Both the position numbers and the translations under genes were made by a program. Below the pieces are notes generated by a model that was not told where the DNA came from, did no database searches, and saw only the letters and a program-made list of their open reading frames with translations. A DNA stretch of 64,000 nt from Ruminococcus sp. (GTDB lineage: Bacteria; Bacillota; Clostridia; Lachnospirales; Lachnospiraceae), in NCBI GenBank assembly GCA_013911065.1, contig JACERV010000008.1:1-64000 (forward strand). The letters are read 5' to 3'. Below, one piece after another: positions 9,058 to 18,326 of this stretch (positions are counted from its first letter, which is position 1; every line of letters starts with the position of its first letter).

Positions 9058-9723
9058 ATGAAAGAAATTACTGTAAAAGAGCTTTATACATTGGAAGAAA
9101 CAATTGCAAGAGACATTTTTGAGGGAGTGGACTATCCATGGGAGGTCCTGCCTAAAATCGGCGGGTTTATTTTAGAACTGGGTGCCGCACTGTCCCCGGA
9201 AGAATATGAAAAGCGCGGTGAAAATATATGGATTGCCAGGACGGCGAAGGTGGCTCCAACTGCATCTATCACCGGTCCTGTTATTATCGGAAAAGACGCA
9301 GAAGTAAGGCACTGTGCTTTTATCAGGGGGAATGCAATTATTGGGGAAGGGGGAGTAGTAGGGAATTCTACGGAGCTGAAAAATGTAATTCTTTTTAATA
9401 AGGTACAGGTGCCCCATTATAATTATGTAGGAGATTCCATTCTCGGATACAAGTCTCATATGGGGGCGGGCTCCATCACTTCTAATGTAAAATCCGATAA
9501 AAAGCTGGTAGTAGTGAAAACACCGGAGGGGAATATTGAGACTGGCATAAAAAAATTTGGCGCCATGCTGGGAGATGAGGTTGAGGTAGGCTGCGGAAGT
9601 ATCCTGAATCCGGGGACTATTGTGGGAAGCCACAGTAATATTTATCCATTGTCATCCGTGAGAGGATATGTTCCGGCGGAAAGTATTTACAAGAAACAGG
9701 GAGAAGTTGTAGAAAAGCAGTAA
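9058..9723 (+). CDS. Left-handed beta-helix (hexapeptide) nucleotidyl/acyltransferase-like protein
   Basis: A 221-residue protein dominated by hexapeptide repeats from about residue 55 (IWIARTAKVAPTASITGPV) to 205, the left-handed parallel beta-helix seen in the C-terminal acetyltransferase domain of GlmU. It lacks the N-terminal pyrophosphorylase domain of GlmU, so the common label UDP-GlcNAc pyrophosphorylase is probably loose. The segment STELKNVILFNKVQVPHYNYVGDSILG resembles the GlmU acetyltransferase active-site loop, including the HYNYVGDS stretch. The most likely role is an N-acetyltransferase on a sugar phosphate. It starts at ATG after AGGAGGAAAAAA, stands alone, and has terminator-like hairpins downstream. 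Confidence 0.8.
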   Translation: MKEITVKELYTLEETIARDIFEGVDYPWEVLPKIGGFILELGAALSPEEYEKRGENIWIARTAKVAPTASITGPVIIGKDAEVRHCAFIRGNAIIGEGGVVGNSTELKNVILFNKVQVPHYNYVGDSILGYKSHMGAGSITSNVKSDKKLVVVKTPEGNIETGIKKFGAMLGDEVEVGCGSILNPGTIVGSHSNIYPLSSVRGYVPAESIYKKQGEVVEKQ

Positions 9724-9809
9724 AAACCTGCAGACAGATTTCAGAAGAACAGGTAATTCTGAAAAGTGGAGAAATGGAGAGCAGACTGTATTTCTCAGTA
9801 CTTATGTAC

Positions 9810-9904
9810 CTAAGGCTTGGTTTTTTCAAGCCTTAGCTGCAAAGAAGTTGTTGCTATCGCAACCCACCCCAGGCGCAAGAGTTTGCTTAGCAAACTCTTT
9901 GTTC
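9810..9904 (+). terminator. Hairpin cluster between the hexapeptide gene and recA
   Basis: Three hairpins lie in this gap. The first is CTAAGGCTTG/CAAGCCTTAG (9810-9836) with a T-rich loop. A small GTTGC/GCAAC hairpin follows near 9850. The third is AAGAGTTTGC-TTA-GCAAACTCTT (9877-9899), followed by TGTTCT, and is the best terminator candidate. The rest of 9724-10047 holds only the recA promoter and operator. Confidence 0.55.
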
Positions 9905-9967
9905 TAGTCATGACATTCGTCAAAAAATTTCCAAGTTTATAGTTGAAGTAAAATTAATAAAATATGG

Positions 9968-9996
9968 TTGACATTCTATAGTAAGTATAATAGTAT
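9968..9996 (+). promoter_or_regulatory. recA promoter
   Basis: A consensus TTGACA at 9968-9973 and, 17 bases on, TAGTAT at 9991-9996. A perfect TATAAT at 9986-9991 is only 12 bases from the -35, so the TAGTAT alignment is preferred. Confidence 0.6.
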
Positions 9997-10008
9997 AGTA
10001 GTAGAAAA

Positions 10009-10022
10009 CGAACAATTGTTCG
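10009..10022 (+). promoter_or_regulatory. LexA (SOS) box of recA
   Basis: CGAACAATTGTTCG is a perfect 14-base palindrome matching the Gram-positive SOS box GAAC-N4-GTTC. It sits just downstream of the -10 region and 25 bases before the recA start, where bound LexA would block transcription. This shows recA here is DNA-damage inducible, by family knowledge. Confidence 0.92.
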
Positions 10023-10047
10023 AAACTCAAAAGGAGAATATTGTATT

Positions 10048-11184
10048 ATGACAAACGTAAATGAAGATAAGAAAAAAGCGCTGGATGCAGCGATTGCAAA
10101 GTTAGAGAAAGATTTTGGAAAAGGAACGGTTATGAAACTGGGAGAACCTGGGGCACATGTGGCTGTAGAGACGGTGCCTACCGGATGTCTGAGCCTGGAT
10201 TTGGCCCTGGGGCTTGGAGGGATTCCAAGAGGACGTGTGGTAGAGGTTTATGGTCCGGAATCCAGCGGTAAGACCACGATTGCTTTACATATGGTTGCTG
10301 AGGTACAAAAGCGCGGCGGAATCGCCGGCTTTATTGATGCGGAACATGCACTGGACCCGGTTTATGCAAAGAATATCGGGGTTGATATTGATGAACTTTA
10401 TATCTCCCAGCCGGACAGCGGTGACCAGGCACTGGAAATTGCGGAGACTATGGTGCGTTCCAATGCCATTGATATTATTGTCATTGATTCCGTGGCGGCT
10501 CTGGTGCCGAGACAGGAGATTGAGGGAGATATGGGAGACAGTCATGTGGGACTCCAGGCGAGACTGATGTCTCAGGCGCTGAGAAAGCTGACACCGGTTA
10601 TCAGTAAGTCAAACTGTATTGTGATTTTTATTAACCAGCTTCGTGAGAAGGTGGGCGTAATGTTCGGCAGCCCGGAGACCACAACAGGAGGACGGGCTCT
10701 GAAGTTTTATGCTTCTGTGAGAATGGATGTGAGGAAGATAGAGACGCTCAAGCAGAGTGGTGAGATGGTTGGTAACCGTACACGTATCAAAGTTGTTAAG
10801 AATAAGATTGCCCCTCCGTTTAAAGAAGCTGAATTTGATATTATGTTTGGAAAGGGAATTTCTAAAGAAGGAGATATCCTGGATTTAGCAGTAGGCATCG
10901 ATGCAGTGAAGAAGAGCGGTGCATGGTATGCTTATGAAGGTGAGAAGGTCGGACAGGGAAGAGAGAATGCAAAAGCATATCTGATGGAACATCCGGAGCT
11001 TGTGGAGGAGCTGGACCGTAAAGTGCGTGCCCATTATAACCTGAACGGTGAAACAGAGGCATCTGGTGCGGGGGAAGATTTAAAGCTGACAAAGAAAGCA
11101 AAAGAGTCTAAGAAAGCGAAGGCACAGGAGGAAACAGGAGAGTCAGTTTCAGAGGATGTAAAGGAAGTAAAAGAGGAAGTTTAA
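10048..11184 (+). CDS. recA: Recombinase RecA
   Basis: ATP-dependent strand-exchange protein and LexA coprotease. The Walker A motif GPESSGKT lies at about residues 68-75, and Walker [13 protein letters not shown] near 145. The L1/L2 loops are present, including [23 protein letters not shown]. The C-terminal 45 residues are lysine/glutamate rich, the usual acidic tail. The length of 378 is slightly longer than average because of that tail. The start has AAAGGAG upstream. The gene is preceded by a perfect SOS box, and recX follows after one base. Confidence 0.99.
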   Translation: MTNVNEDKKKALDAAIAKLEKDFGKGTVMKLGEPGAHVAVETVPTGCLSLDLALGLGGIPRGRVVEVYGPESSGKTTIALHMVAEVQKRGGIAGFIDAEHALDPVYAKNIGVDIDELYISQPDSGDQALEIAETMVRSNAIDIIVIDSVAALVPRQEIEGDMGDSHVGLQARLMSQALRKLTPVISKSNCIVIFINQLREKVGVMFGSPETTTGGRALKFYASVRMDVRKIETLKQSGEMVGNRTRIKVVKNKIAPPFKEAEFDIMFGKGISKEGDILDLAVGIDAVKKSGAWYAYEGEKVGQGRENAKAYLMEHPELVEELDRKVRAHYNLNGETEASGAGEDLKLTKKAKESKKAKAQEETGESVSEDVKEVKEEV

Positions 11185-11185
11185 T

Positions 11186-11800
11186 ATGACAGTTACGAAA
11201 TTAGAGACTGTGACGAAGACAAAATATAAAGTGTTTCTGGACGGTCAGTTCGCCTTTGTTTTATACAAGGGCGAACTGGCCCGATATCATATAAAGGAAG
11301 GGGAACATCTGGAAGAAGAGGTCCGGCAGAAGATATGGGATGAGGTCATTGTGAAACGTGCCAGGTTAAGGGCCATGCATCTTTTGGAAGATATGGACCG
11401 CACGGAGTCAGGACTCAGGGAGAAACTAAGACAGGGGCTTTACCCGGAGGAAGCAATAGAGGCAGCAGTCCAATATGTGAAGTCCTTTCATTATATTGAT
11501 GATTTCCGGTATGCAAAGCAGTTTATAGAGAGCAGAAAATCACTGAAAAGCAGGAAAGAAATTTATGCTCTGCTGCGGGGGAAAGGTGTGGCGGCAGATA
11601 AGATTGACCTTGCTTTTGAGGAATGTTATGAATCAGAAGGGGAGAAAGATGCCATACGGCAGATAATCCGAAAAAAGAGAATTAATCTTTCCCAGGCAGA
11701 CAGCGCGGAAATACAGAGATTATATGGCTATTTATCACGAAAAGGATTCCGATACGAAGACATCCGTCAAGTGACACAAAATTATGATGAGAATGCTTGA
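11186..11800 (+). CDS. recX: Regulatory protein RecX
   Basis: Modulates RecA filament growth by direct binding. A 204-residue helical protein of three-helix repeats. The motifs AMHLLEDMDRTESGLREKL, AIEAAVQYVKSFHYIDDFRYAKQFIESR and IRQIIRKKRIN match the RecX repeat pattern. An N-terminal 50-residue extension is typical of clostridial RecX. ATG begins one base after the recA stop, with the ribosome site inside recA, so the two are translationally coupled and share the SOS box. The rny promoter overlaps its 3' end. Confidence 0.93.
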   Translation: MTVTKLETVTKTKYKVFLDGQFAFVLYKGELARYHIKEGEHLEEEVRQKIWDEVIVKRARLRAMHLLEDMDRTESGLREKLRQGLYPEEAIEAAVQYVKSFHYIDDFRYAKQFIESRKSLKSRKEIYALLRGKGVAADKIDLAFEECYESEGEKDAIRQIIRKKRINLSQADSAEIQRLYGYLSRKGFRYEDIRQVTQNYDENA

Positions 11801-11825
11801 CATAGTTGTGAAAACAGTATAAAAT
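11797..11825 (+). promoter_or_regulatory. Promoter of rny
   Basis: TTGACA (11797-11802), a 17-base spacer and TAAAAT (11820-11825), starting within the last codons of recX and 60 bases upstream of the rny start. This lets RNase Y be made independently of the SOS response. Confidence 0.7.
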
Positions 11826-11884
11826 TTAACTGTTGTATTTTTAAGCAAAAATGTACAATGAAAATTGAATAAGGAGGTGCTCCT

Positions 11885-13438
11885 GTGCCAACAATGATAA
11901 GTATTGTTATTGCTGTAGCCCTCGCGTTGATAGTTGGTATTATTACTCGCTTTGCAACAATTTCCAAGTTAAAGAACAACGCAGAATCTAAAATTGGAAA
12001 TGCGGAAGCAAGGGCAAGGGAAATAATTGATGATGCCGTGAAAACTGCTGAAACGACGAAAAAGGAAGCTCTTTTAGAGGTGAAGGAAGAGTCCATCAGG
12101 ACGAAGAATGAGCTGGAAAAAGAGACAAAGGAAAGAAGAGCCGAATTGCAGCGCTATGAAAAAAGAGTGCTTGCAAAGGAAGAGGCCGTCGACAAACGTT
12201 CCGAAACAATTGAACAGCGGGAAACGAAGTTTACAGCAAGGGAAGAGCAACTAAAACAGCGGGAAGCGAAAGTAGAAGATCTTAGTCAGAAAAGAGTACA
12301 GGAACTAGAAAGAATCTCAGGACTTACCTCCGAACAAGCAAAAGAATATCTGTTGAAAACTGTTGAAGAAGATGTAAAACATGACACAGCCAAAATGGTA
12401 AGAGAGCTGGAATGCCGGGCAAAGGAAGATGCGGACAAGAAGGGGAAAGAATACGTTGTCAATGCAATCCAAAGATGTGCGGCCGACCATGTGGCTGAAA
12501 CTACAATTTCCGTAGTGCAGCTCCCAAATGATGAGATGAAGGGAAGAATCATAGGCCGGGAGGGGCGTAATATCAGAACCCTCGAGACATTAACCGGTGT
12601 TGAATTGATTATTGATGATACGCCGGAGGCGGTTGTATTATCAGGATTTGACCCAATCAGAAGGGAAGTTGCAAGAATTGCCCTTGAAAGATTGATTGTG
12701 GATGGACGTATCCATCCTGCCAGAATTGAGGAGATGGTTGAAAAGGCACAAAAAGAAGTGGACACAATGATAAGGGAAGAAGGAGAGGCAGCCGCGTTAG
12801 ACGTCGGCGTACCGGGAATTCATCCGGAACTGATTCGTCTGCTTGGACGTATGAAGTTCAGAACCAGTTATGGTCAAAATGCGCTGAAGCATTCTGTTGA
12901 AGTAGCCCAATTATCAGGACTCCTGGCCGGTGAAATCGGTTTGGATGTGAGAATGGCAAAGCGTGCAGGTCTTCTGCATGACATTGGAAAATCTATTGAC
13001 CACGACGTAGAAGGGTCACACATTCAGATTGGCGCAGACCTTTGCCGAAAATACAAAGAGTCTCCGACAGTAATTAATGCAGTTGAGGCACATCACGGGG
13101 ATGTAGAGCCTCAGACCTTGGTTGCATGTTTAGTTCAGGCAGCCGATACCATTTCTGCAGCAAGACCAGGTGCAAGACGGGAAACAATTGAAACATACAC
13201 AAACAGATTAAAACAATTAGAGGAAATATCAAACCAGTTTAAAGGTGTTGATAAATCTTTTGCTATTCAAGCGGGTAGAGAGATTCGAGTTATGGTAGTT
13301 CCGGACCAAGTATCTGATGATGACATGGTACTTATGGCCAGGGATATTGCGAAACAAATTGAATTTGAGTTGGAATATCCGGGTCAGATTAAGGTAAATG
13401 TAATCCGTGAGTCACGTGTTACAGATTATGCAAAATAA
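11885..13438 (+). CDS. rny: Ribonuclease Y
   Basis: Membrane-anchored endoribonuclease that initiates mRNA decay in Firmicutes. One N-terminal transmembrane helix spans residues 4-24. A long coiled coil rich in Glu/Lys/Arg runs to about 200. A KH RNA-binding domain contains [15 protein letters not shown] near 219-233. The catalytic HD domain has [12 protein letters not shown] near 361-372. The length of 517 is typical. The start is GTG behind AAGGAGGTGCTCCT; the next in-frame ATG would cut the membrane anchor. It has its own promoter and a strong terminator. Confidence 0.97.
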   Translation: MPTMISIVIAVALALIVGIITRFATISKLKNNAESKIGNAEARAREIIDDAVKTAETTKKEALLEVKEESIRTKNELEKETKERRAELQRYEKRVLAKEEAVDKRSETIEQRETKFTAREEQLKQREAKVEDLSQKRVQELERISGLTSEQAKEYLLKTVEEDVKHDTAKMVRELECRAKEDADKKGKEYVVNAIQRCAADHVAETTISVVQLPNDEMKGRIIGREGRNIRTLETLTGVELIIDDTPEAVVLSGFDPIRREVARIALERLIVDGRIHPARIEEMVEKAQKEVDTMIREEGEAAALDVGVPGIHPELIRLLGRMKFRTSYGQNALKHSVEVAQLSGLLAGEIGLDVRMAKRAGLLHDIGKSIDHDVEGSHIQIGADLCRKYKESPTVINAVEAHHGDVEPQTLVACLVQAADTISAARPGARRETIETYTNRLKQLEEISNQFKGVDKSFAIQAGREIRVMVVPDQVSDDDMVLMARDIAKQIEFELEYPGQIKVNVIRESRVTDYAK

Positions 13439-13465
13439 TCCATATCAGATAGGAAATGAAAGTAC

Positions 13466-13493
13466 AACCCTTGTCTTAGGACAAGGGTTTTTC
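13466..13493 (+). terminator. Terminator of rny
   Basis: A perfect 10-bp stem AACCCTTGTC-TTAG-GACAAGGGTT followed by TTTTC. Confidence 0.9.
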
Positions 13494-13656
13494 TGCATAT
13501 TAAGAACCGCAGCCGTTAAGGTGGACGTGCTTTGCAATTATTGGTTATATAAAAGAGAAAATGAAGGATAGAAGTTGAATAGTTGCAAAACAGGTACAGG
13601 GCTAAACATAAAACAAGGAGTATATAGAGAGAATAAGAATAATTTTTAAAATAAAC

Positions 13657-13685
13657 TTGCAAAAAATAATTCCATATATTATAAT
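13657..13685 (+). promoter_or_regulatory. Promoter of the aminotransferase gene
   Basis: TTGCAA (13657-13662), a 17-base spacer and a consensus TATAAT (13680-13685). Transcription should begin near 13691, leaving an unusually long leader of about 125 bases. Nothing recognisable lies between the rny terminator and this promoter (13494-13656). Confidence 0.75.
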
Positions 13686-13689
13686 ATAG

Positions 13690-13816
13690 CTCTGTGACAG
13701 AGTGGATATTGAGTATCCGCGCTGATGGACAGAGTGCAAGAAAAACGTTATCATTTAAAAAGTATAGTTATTGAATTTTTTATGTTCAATAAGGTATGGA
13801 ATTGGAGGATGGAAAA
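13690..13816 (+). promoter_or_regulatory. Structured 5' leader of unknown class
   Basis: CTCTGT (13690-13695) can pair with either of two ACAGAG copies (13697-13702 or 13729-13734), both within the direct repeat GACAGAGTG. The second pairing encloses a GGATA-TTGAG-TATCC hairpin (13704-13718). The arrangement suggests alternative RNA folds, but I could not match it to a named riboswitch, and no terminator-like T run follows. Confidence 0.4.
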
Positions 13817-15013
13817 ATGCCACTTACATTATCAAAAAAAGCAGCGGGTGTGAAGCCTTCATCAACATTAGCGATTACAGCTAAGGCAAAGGCAATGAAG
13901 GCAGAGGGAATTGATGTAGTTGGATTTGGTGCAGGAGAACCGGATTTTAATACTCCGGATAACATCAATGAGGCTGCAATTAAAGCAATCAAAGAAGGGT
14001 TTACCAAATATACCCCGGCATCAGGAACTGAGGAGCTGAAAAAAGCGGTTTGCGAAAAGTTTGAGAGTTTCAATGGTTTACATTATGAAGCGAACCAGAT
14101 TGTTATCAGCAATGGCGGAAAGCACTCTCTGACGAATATTTTCGAGGCAATCTTGAACCCAGGAGATGAGGTCATCATTCCGGCACCTTATTGGCTGACA
14201 TATCCTGAAATTGTGAAATTGTCAGACGGTGTACCTGTATATGTATATGGGGATAAAAGTAACGGCTATAAGGTGACTGCAGAGCAGATCCGTGAGGTGG
14301 TGACTGAGAACACGAAAGCATTGATTCTGAACACACCAAGTAATCCCACTGGTATGGTTTATTCTGAGGAAGAACTGCGTGCAATTGCTGAAATCGCGGT
14401 AGAGAAGGATTTCTATGTCGTAGCAGATGAAATGTATGAATATCTGATTTATGGAGAGAAAAAGCATGTAAGCATCGCGGCACTTGGTGATGAGATATAT
14501 AAAAGAACGATAACCTGCAGCGGAGTATCTAAGAGCTATTCCATGACAGGCTGGAGAATCGGTTATACAGGTTCTAGTGTGGAAATTGCGAAGATGATGG
14601 GCAGCGTGCAGAGCCACCAGACATCCAATCCCAACTCCATTGCTCAAAAAGCGGCACTGGAAGCTATAAGAGGGGATCAGTCTACGCTTACTGTCATGAA
14701 GGAAGAGTTTGATAAGAGAAGAAAATATATGTATGAGAGAATTTCCGGTATGCCTCTGTTGGAGCTGCTGGAGCCAGAAGGCGCATTCTATGTATTTATT
14801 GATCTTGCAAATGTGCTGAAGAAATCATACAAAGGCCAGGAGATAGGTACAGCAGCGAGGGCGGCGGATATTCTTCTGGAAGATTACCAGGTAGCAGTTG
14901 TTCCGTGTGCAGACTTTGGATTTGACAATTTTATCCGTTTGTCTTATGCTATTTCTTTAGAGGCAATTGAAAAAGGCCTTGACAGAATCGAGAAATTTGT
15001 TTCCTCTCTGTAG
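13817..15013 (+). CDS. Pyridoxal-phosphate aminotransferase (aspartate aminotransferase family I)
   Basis: Transfers amino groups between aspartate (or another amino acid) and 2-oxoglutarate. Class I/II fold: GFGAGEPDFNTPDNI near the N-terminus, NTPSNPTGMVYS, YVVADEMYEYLIY, the Schiff-base lysine in SGVSKSYSMTGWRIGY (Lys239), and an FIRLSYAISLE C-terminal arginine motif. The start chosen is the ATG at 13817, because GGAGG lies eight bases upstream; an in-frame ATG at 13796 has no ribosome site. The length is 398. A long structured leader precedes it, and a NUDIX gene follows after 20 bases. Confidence 0.93.
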   Translation: MPLTLSKKAAGVKPSSTLAITAKAKAMKAEGIDVVGFGAGEPDFNTPDNINEAAIKAIKEGFTKYTPASGTEELKKAVCEKFESFNGLHYEANQIVISNGGKHSLTNIFEAILNPGDEVIIPAPYWLTYPEIVKLSDGVPVYVYGDKSNGYKVTAEQIREVVTENTKALILNTPSNPTGMVYSEEELRAIAEIAVEKDFYVVADEMYEYLIYGEKKHVSIAALGDEIYKRTITCSGVSKSYSMTGWRIGYTGSSVEIAKMMGSVQSHQTSNPNSIAQKAALEAIRGDQSTLTVMKEEFDKRRKYMYERISGMPLLELLEPEGAFYVFIDLANVLKKSYKGQEIGTAARAADILLEDYQVAVVPCADFGFDNFIRLSYAISLEAIEKGLDRIEKFVSSL

Positions 15014-15033
15014 GGGATGAAAAGGAGCATAGT

Positions 15034-15579
15034 ATGAGCGGGCAGATTAAAAGATTGAAACGAGAACTGAAGTTTGAAGGAAAAATTATCAGTTTTTATC
15101 AGGACACAATGGAGATTGACGGCGACCGCACTGTAATATGGGATTTTATTAAACATAAGGGTGCGGCGGCAGTTGTACCGGTTACAGACGATGGCAGGAT
15201 ACTGATGGTAAAGCAGTACCGTAATGCCCTGGACCGCTATACACTGGAGGTTCCGGCAGGCGCGCTGGATACAGAGGATGAGCCAGGAATTGTCTGCGCA
15301 AAGCGGGAGCTTGAAGAAGAAACCGGATACCGGAGTGATGATTTGGAATGGCTGATTACACTGCGAACAACAGTGGCATTCTGTAATGAGAGAATTGAAG
15401 TTTTCGTTGCAAAGAATCTGATTCTGTCGAAGCAGCATTTGGATGAAGATGAATTTATTGATTTGAAGGCTTATACAATAGAAGAATTAAAGAAAAAGAT
15501 ATTCTCCGGTGAAATAGAGGATGGAAAGACAATATCCGCTTTGCTTGCGTATGATACGAAGTACGGAAAAGGAGAATAA
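15034..15579 (+). CDS. NUDIX hydrolase, ADP-ribose pyrophosphatase type
   Basis: Predicted to hydrolyse ADP-ribose or a related nucleoside diphosphate sugar. The NUDIX box runs from about residue 75 (GALDTEDEP) to REL-EEETGY at about 97, matching G-x5-E-x7-R-E-U-x-E-E-x-G-U. The preceding GAAAVVPVTDDGRILMVKQYR and following TPG-less loop resemble the NudF/YqkG group. The length of 181 is normal. AAAAGGAG precedes the ATG. It probably shares a transcript with the aminotransferase upstream and the SpoIIM-like gene downstream. Confidence 0.9.
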   Translation: MSGQIKRLKRELKFEGKIISFYQDTMEIDGDRTVIWDFIKHKGAAAVVPVTDDGRILMVKQYRNALDRYTLEVPAGALDTEDEPGIVCAKRELEEETGYRSDDLEWLITLRTTVAFCNERIEVFVAKNLILSKQHLDEDEFIDLKAYTIEELKKKIFSGEIEDGKTISALLAYDTKYGKGE

Positions 15580-15630
15580 ATGAGAACCCCCGGCATATAA
15601 TGAAATATCTTAACAATAGGAGGAGAGCCT

Positions 15631-16170
15631 GTGAAGATACTTCATACAAGAAAGCAGCTTTTTGTTTTCTTCATGCCGGGTTTTTTATTGGGCATTTTAT
15701 ATGTAAATCTAATTATGAAGAAATATGCCGCTGAGCCAGGAATATTCAGTGACTATTTTTTAAAACAATATCAGACGGCAGAAATTGTTGCCCAGGAATA
15801 TGTCTGGTATTTGGTAAAAATACGGGTAACGCCTTTTTTGCTTCTGCTGGGCCTGGCATTTACAAAAGTGAGAAAAACCTCATCCGTAGTCTTCCTTGTG
15901 TGGACGGGCTTTTCAAGCGGAATGCTTCTGTCCATGGCGGTTCTCAGTATGGGAATCAAAGGAAGCATTCTCTGTGTAATTGGTATCTTTCCACAATTTC
16001 TTCTCTATATACCTGCATATATGGTTGTCATCTGGTATAGTTATACATATCCTAAGAACAAGTGGAATACCCAGAAAAGTATATTTGTCGGGATGATGAT
16101 GGCGGCAGGCCTGATATTGGAGGCGTATATAAATCCAGTTTTAATGCATGCATTTTTGTCTACCCTCTAA
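15631..16170 (+). CDS. Stage II sporulation protein M-like membrane protein
   Basis: A 179-residue protein with about five transmembrane helices: near residues 9-28, 62-78, 86-105, 112-135 and 150-170. The topology and spacing match the SpoIIM/DUF95 family, whose founding member is part of the peptidoglycan-degrading complex needed for engulfment. Many Lachnospiraceae carry this shorter form. The start is GTG after AGGAGGAG; no ATG with a ribosome site is available. It is followed by two hairpin terminators. The sporulation role is inferred from the family and from the neighbouring spoVB. Confidence 0.75.
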   Translation: MKILHTRKQLFVFFMPGFLLGILYVNLIMKKYAAEPGIFSDYFLKQYQTAEIVAQEYVWYLVKIRVTPFLLLLGLAFTKVRKTSSVVFLVWTGFSSGMLLSMAVLSMGIKGSILCVIGIFPQFLLYIPAYMVVIWYSYTYPKNKWNTQKSIFVGMMMAAGLILEAYINPVLMHAFLSTL

Positions 16171-16176
16171 AACGGA

Positions 16177-16248
16177 AAGAAAGACAAAAGCTTGTCAGCT
16201 TCTGTCTTTCTTAGCGTGAGAGTCTGGCTTTTGCCAGACTCTTTATTC
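16177..16248. terminator. Double hairpin terminator between SpoIIM-like gene and spoVB
   Basis: Stem AAGAAAGACA/TGTCTTTCTT (16177-16212) is followed by stem AGAGTCTGGC-TTTT-GCCAGACTCT (16219-16242) with TTATTC after it. The two genes converge here, so it may work in both directions. Confidence 0.8.
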
Positions 16249-16266
16249 ATTTGGGAGTAAATTTCT

Positions 16267-17589
16267 CTATTCTCTTTTTAAGTTTACCCACAACACTCCC
16301 CCAGAGCAGATGCTGACCGCCAGCTGGCTTATGAGCAACCCCCAAAGGTATCCCTGAATTCCAAACAGGGGTATGGCGATAAATACACTGGTAATCCGTA
16401 TTACCAGCCCGAAGGAGTTAATTAAAAATGTGGAAGTAGTCTTTCCCAGACCGTTGATTACACTCAGCAGTGCGGAATTAGTATACAAAAATGGGCATAT
16501 CCAGGCCAAGGTAATAATGAATTTGCCGGCTATAGAGCTTCCAAACAAAACAGTTCCCATCCAGTTTCCGAAAATAAGGAAAAGAAGGCAGCATCCAAGG
16601 CCGAGTATAAAGCAGGAGCCAGCCACTTTCTTTATAATATTTATCATCTCATTACGGTTGCTTGTGGTCTGGATCTCAGCCACTGTCGGCATCAGCATAA
16701 TGGAAATGGAACTGGTAATAGCGGAAGGAAACAGAATGCAGGGCAGGGCCATACCAGTCAGCACCCCATAAATACTAAGTGCCTGAGAGGTGGTATGATT
16801 GTATCGTAGGAGCCGTGCAGGAATGGAGATGGCTTCTATGCTCTGCAGAAGGTTAATTAATACCCGGTTGGCCGTAAGGGGGAGGGAAAGAGGGACAAGC
16901 TCCCTGAACCGGGACAGGATACTGGCATATGTAACATTCAGGCGGGCAAAAGGGTGTGTCTTGCTGGTCAGGGATTTTGCAGAGTAGAGTGCGGATGCCA
17001 TCTCTCCAATGACCAGACCCAGTACAGCAATTGTTATAGGAACTTCGCTTCCCTTTTTCGTGAGAATTACGTAAAATGCATAAACAGAAAGAATTCTGGC
17101 AACCTGCTCAATTAATTGAGAGAGGGCCGGAATTTCGGTTTGCTTCATGCCATAGCAGTATCCGGAGATACAAGTATGGATTGCAGCGAAAGGAAGTGCG
17201 TATGATAGTGGAATGAGCAATGGCTCGCAGCGGGAATCTCCTAAAAATTTTTCGGCAATGTAAGCAGCATTTCCCTGAAGAACAAGTGCACAGGCACAGG
17301 AAAGTAAAAAAGATAAGAGAAGCCCCAGAAGAAGGATTTCCCGGGCTTCTTTCCTTTTTCCCAGAGAAACTTTCTGGGCGACGGTTCTTGAGATGGCAGT
17401 TTCCAGTCCTGCCGCTGTAAGGGCAAAACACAGTGAGTAGACAGGGAAAATGAGCTGATACAGACCGACGCCTTCTTCACCGAATGTATGACTTAAAAAA
17501 ACACGGTAGAAAAACCCCATGAACCGGCACAGAAAACCGGTGGCAGTAAGAATAAAAGTCCCTCGGATAATGGTTTGTTTTCTGGACAC
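16267..17589 (-). CDS. spoVB: Stage V sporulation protein B / MATE-like lipid flippase
   Basis: A polytopic MOP-superfamily protein with about 12-14 transmembrane segments, related to MurJ and SpoVB, which move lipid-linked cell-wall precursors for the spore cortex. The N-terminus RGTFILTATGFLCRFMGFFYR followed by GEEGVGLYQLIFPVY is characteristic. The start chosen is GTG at 17589, behind AGGAG. A longer in-frame reading to 17775 would add 62 hydrophobic residues over the divergent promoter region and match no family pattern. The length is 440. It is divergent from iscR. Confidence 0.9.
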   Translation of the reverse strand: MSRKQTIIRGTFILTATGFLCRFMGFFYRVFLSHTFGEEGVGLYQLIFPVYSLCFALTAAGLETAISRTVAQKVSLGKRKEAREILLLGLLLSFLLSCACALVLQGNAAYIAEKFLGDSRCEPLLIPLSYALPFAAIHTCISGYCYGMKQTEIPALSQLIEQVARILSVYAFYVILTKKGSEVPITIAVLGLVIGEMASALYSAKSLTSKTHPFARLNVTYASILSRFRELVPLSLPLTANRVLINLLQSIEAISIPARLLRYNHTTSQALSIYGVLTGMALPCILFPSAITSSISIMLMPTVAEIQTTSNRNEMINIIKKVAGSCFILGLGCCLLFLIFGNWMGTVLFGSSIAGKFIITLAWICPFLYTNSALLSVINGLGKTTSTFLINSFGLVIRITSVFIAIPLFGIQGYLWGLLISQLAVSICSGGVLWVNLKRE

Positions 17590-17642
17590 GCGTATTGTAT
17601 CTCCTAAAAAACATATTTTTACAACATATTCGAGTTTCCGGG

Positions 17643-17671
17643 TTGACAGAACTGGAAACGAGTGGTATTCT
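17643..17671 (+). promoter_or_regulatory. Promoter of the iscR operon
   Basis: TTGACA (17643-17648), a 17-base spacer and TATTCT (17666-17671), about 129 bases before the iscR start. IscR-type proteins usually regulate their own promoter, but I could not define its site here. Confidence 0.6.
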
Positions 17672-17799
17672 ACAAATGAATAAAATCCTAGTAAAAAGAT
17701 AGGGATTAAAATGATAGGAATTAATTTTCCCGGAAGAGGAATAATAACCGGAGAAATAAGCAGAAAACAAATCATAGTTAAAAACAGGAAGGTGATAAT

Positions 17800-18258
17800 T
17801 TGAAGTTGTCAACAAAAGGAAGGTATGGATTGCGGGCACTGATTGATTTAGCTCAATATAGTGAGAATGAACCTGTCTCCATTACTAGTATTGCTGGCAG
17901 ACAGGGAATTTCGGAACGTTATTTAGAGCAATTGATGGCTATGCTGAAAAAAGATGGGCTTGTGAAAAGCATCCGGGGAGCCGGCGGAGGATATATACTG
18001 GCAAAGGACCTGGAAGAGATATCCGTAGGTGATGTACTGAGGGCGCTGGAAGGCAGCCTGGAGCCTGTGGAGTGTTCGGGTCTGAATCCTCAGGAGGGAT
18101 GCAAGTCGGCCGATAGTTGTGTTACAAAACACGTATGGCAGCGCATCAATGATAGTATTAATCAGACAGTAGATGAAATGAAATTGGACCAGCTGGTAGA
18201 AGAGCAGAAAAGGATGAAATGCCAGGAGATACCAGGACAGGTTGGTTGTAAGAATTAG
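17800..18258 (+). CDS. iscR: Rrf2-family transcriptional regulator IscR
   Basis: An iron-sulfur-sensing repressor of cluster-assembly genes. The N-terminal winged helix begins MKLSTKGRYGLRALIDLA, and the recognition region is GISERYLEQLMAMLKKDGLVKS. Three cysteines at 92, 101 and 107 plus a nearby histidine (CVTKHVW) correspond to the [2Fe-2S] ligands of IscR, with spacing C-x8-C-x5-C. The start is TTG preceded by GGAAGGTGATAA. It is first in an operon with the cysteine desulfurase and scaffold, as in many Firmicutes. Confidence 0.93.
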   Translation: MKLSTKGRYGLRALIDLAQYSENEPVSITSIAGRQGISERYLEQLMAMLKKDGLVKSIRGAGGGYILAKDLEEISVGDVLRALEGSLEPVECSGLNPQEGCKSADSCVTKHVWQRINDSINQTVDEMKLDQLVEEQKRMKCQEIPGQVGCKN

Positions 18259-18326
18259 ATAGAAGCAGTCCGTGATAAGTCAAAAAATACAGGCCGCGGA
18301 AAGCTTACGCAAGGAGGATGAAAAGA

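Noticed and set aside
9810-9836. CTAAGGCTTG/CAAGCCTTAG as the main terminator before recA
   Set aside because: The T run lies in the loop rather than after the stem on either strand; the hairpin at 9877-9899 is a better candidate.
17590-17775. 62-residue N-terminal extension of SpoVB
   Set aside because: It overlaps the divergent iscR promoter, has no ribosome site at its start, and the family begins at the GTG behind AGGAG.
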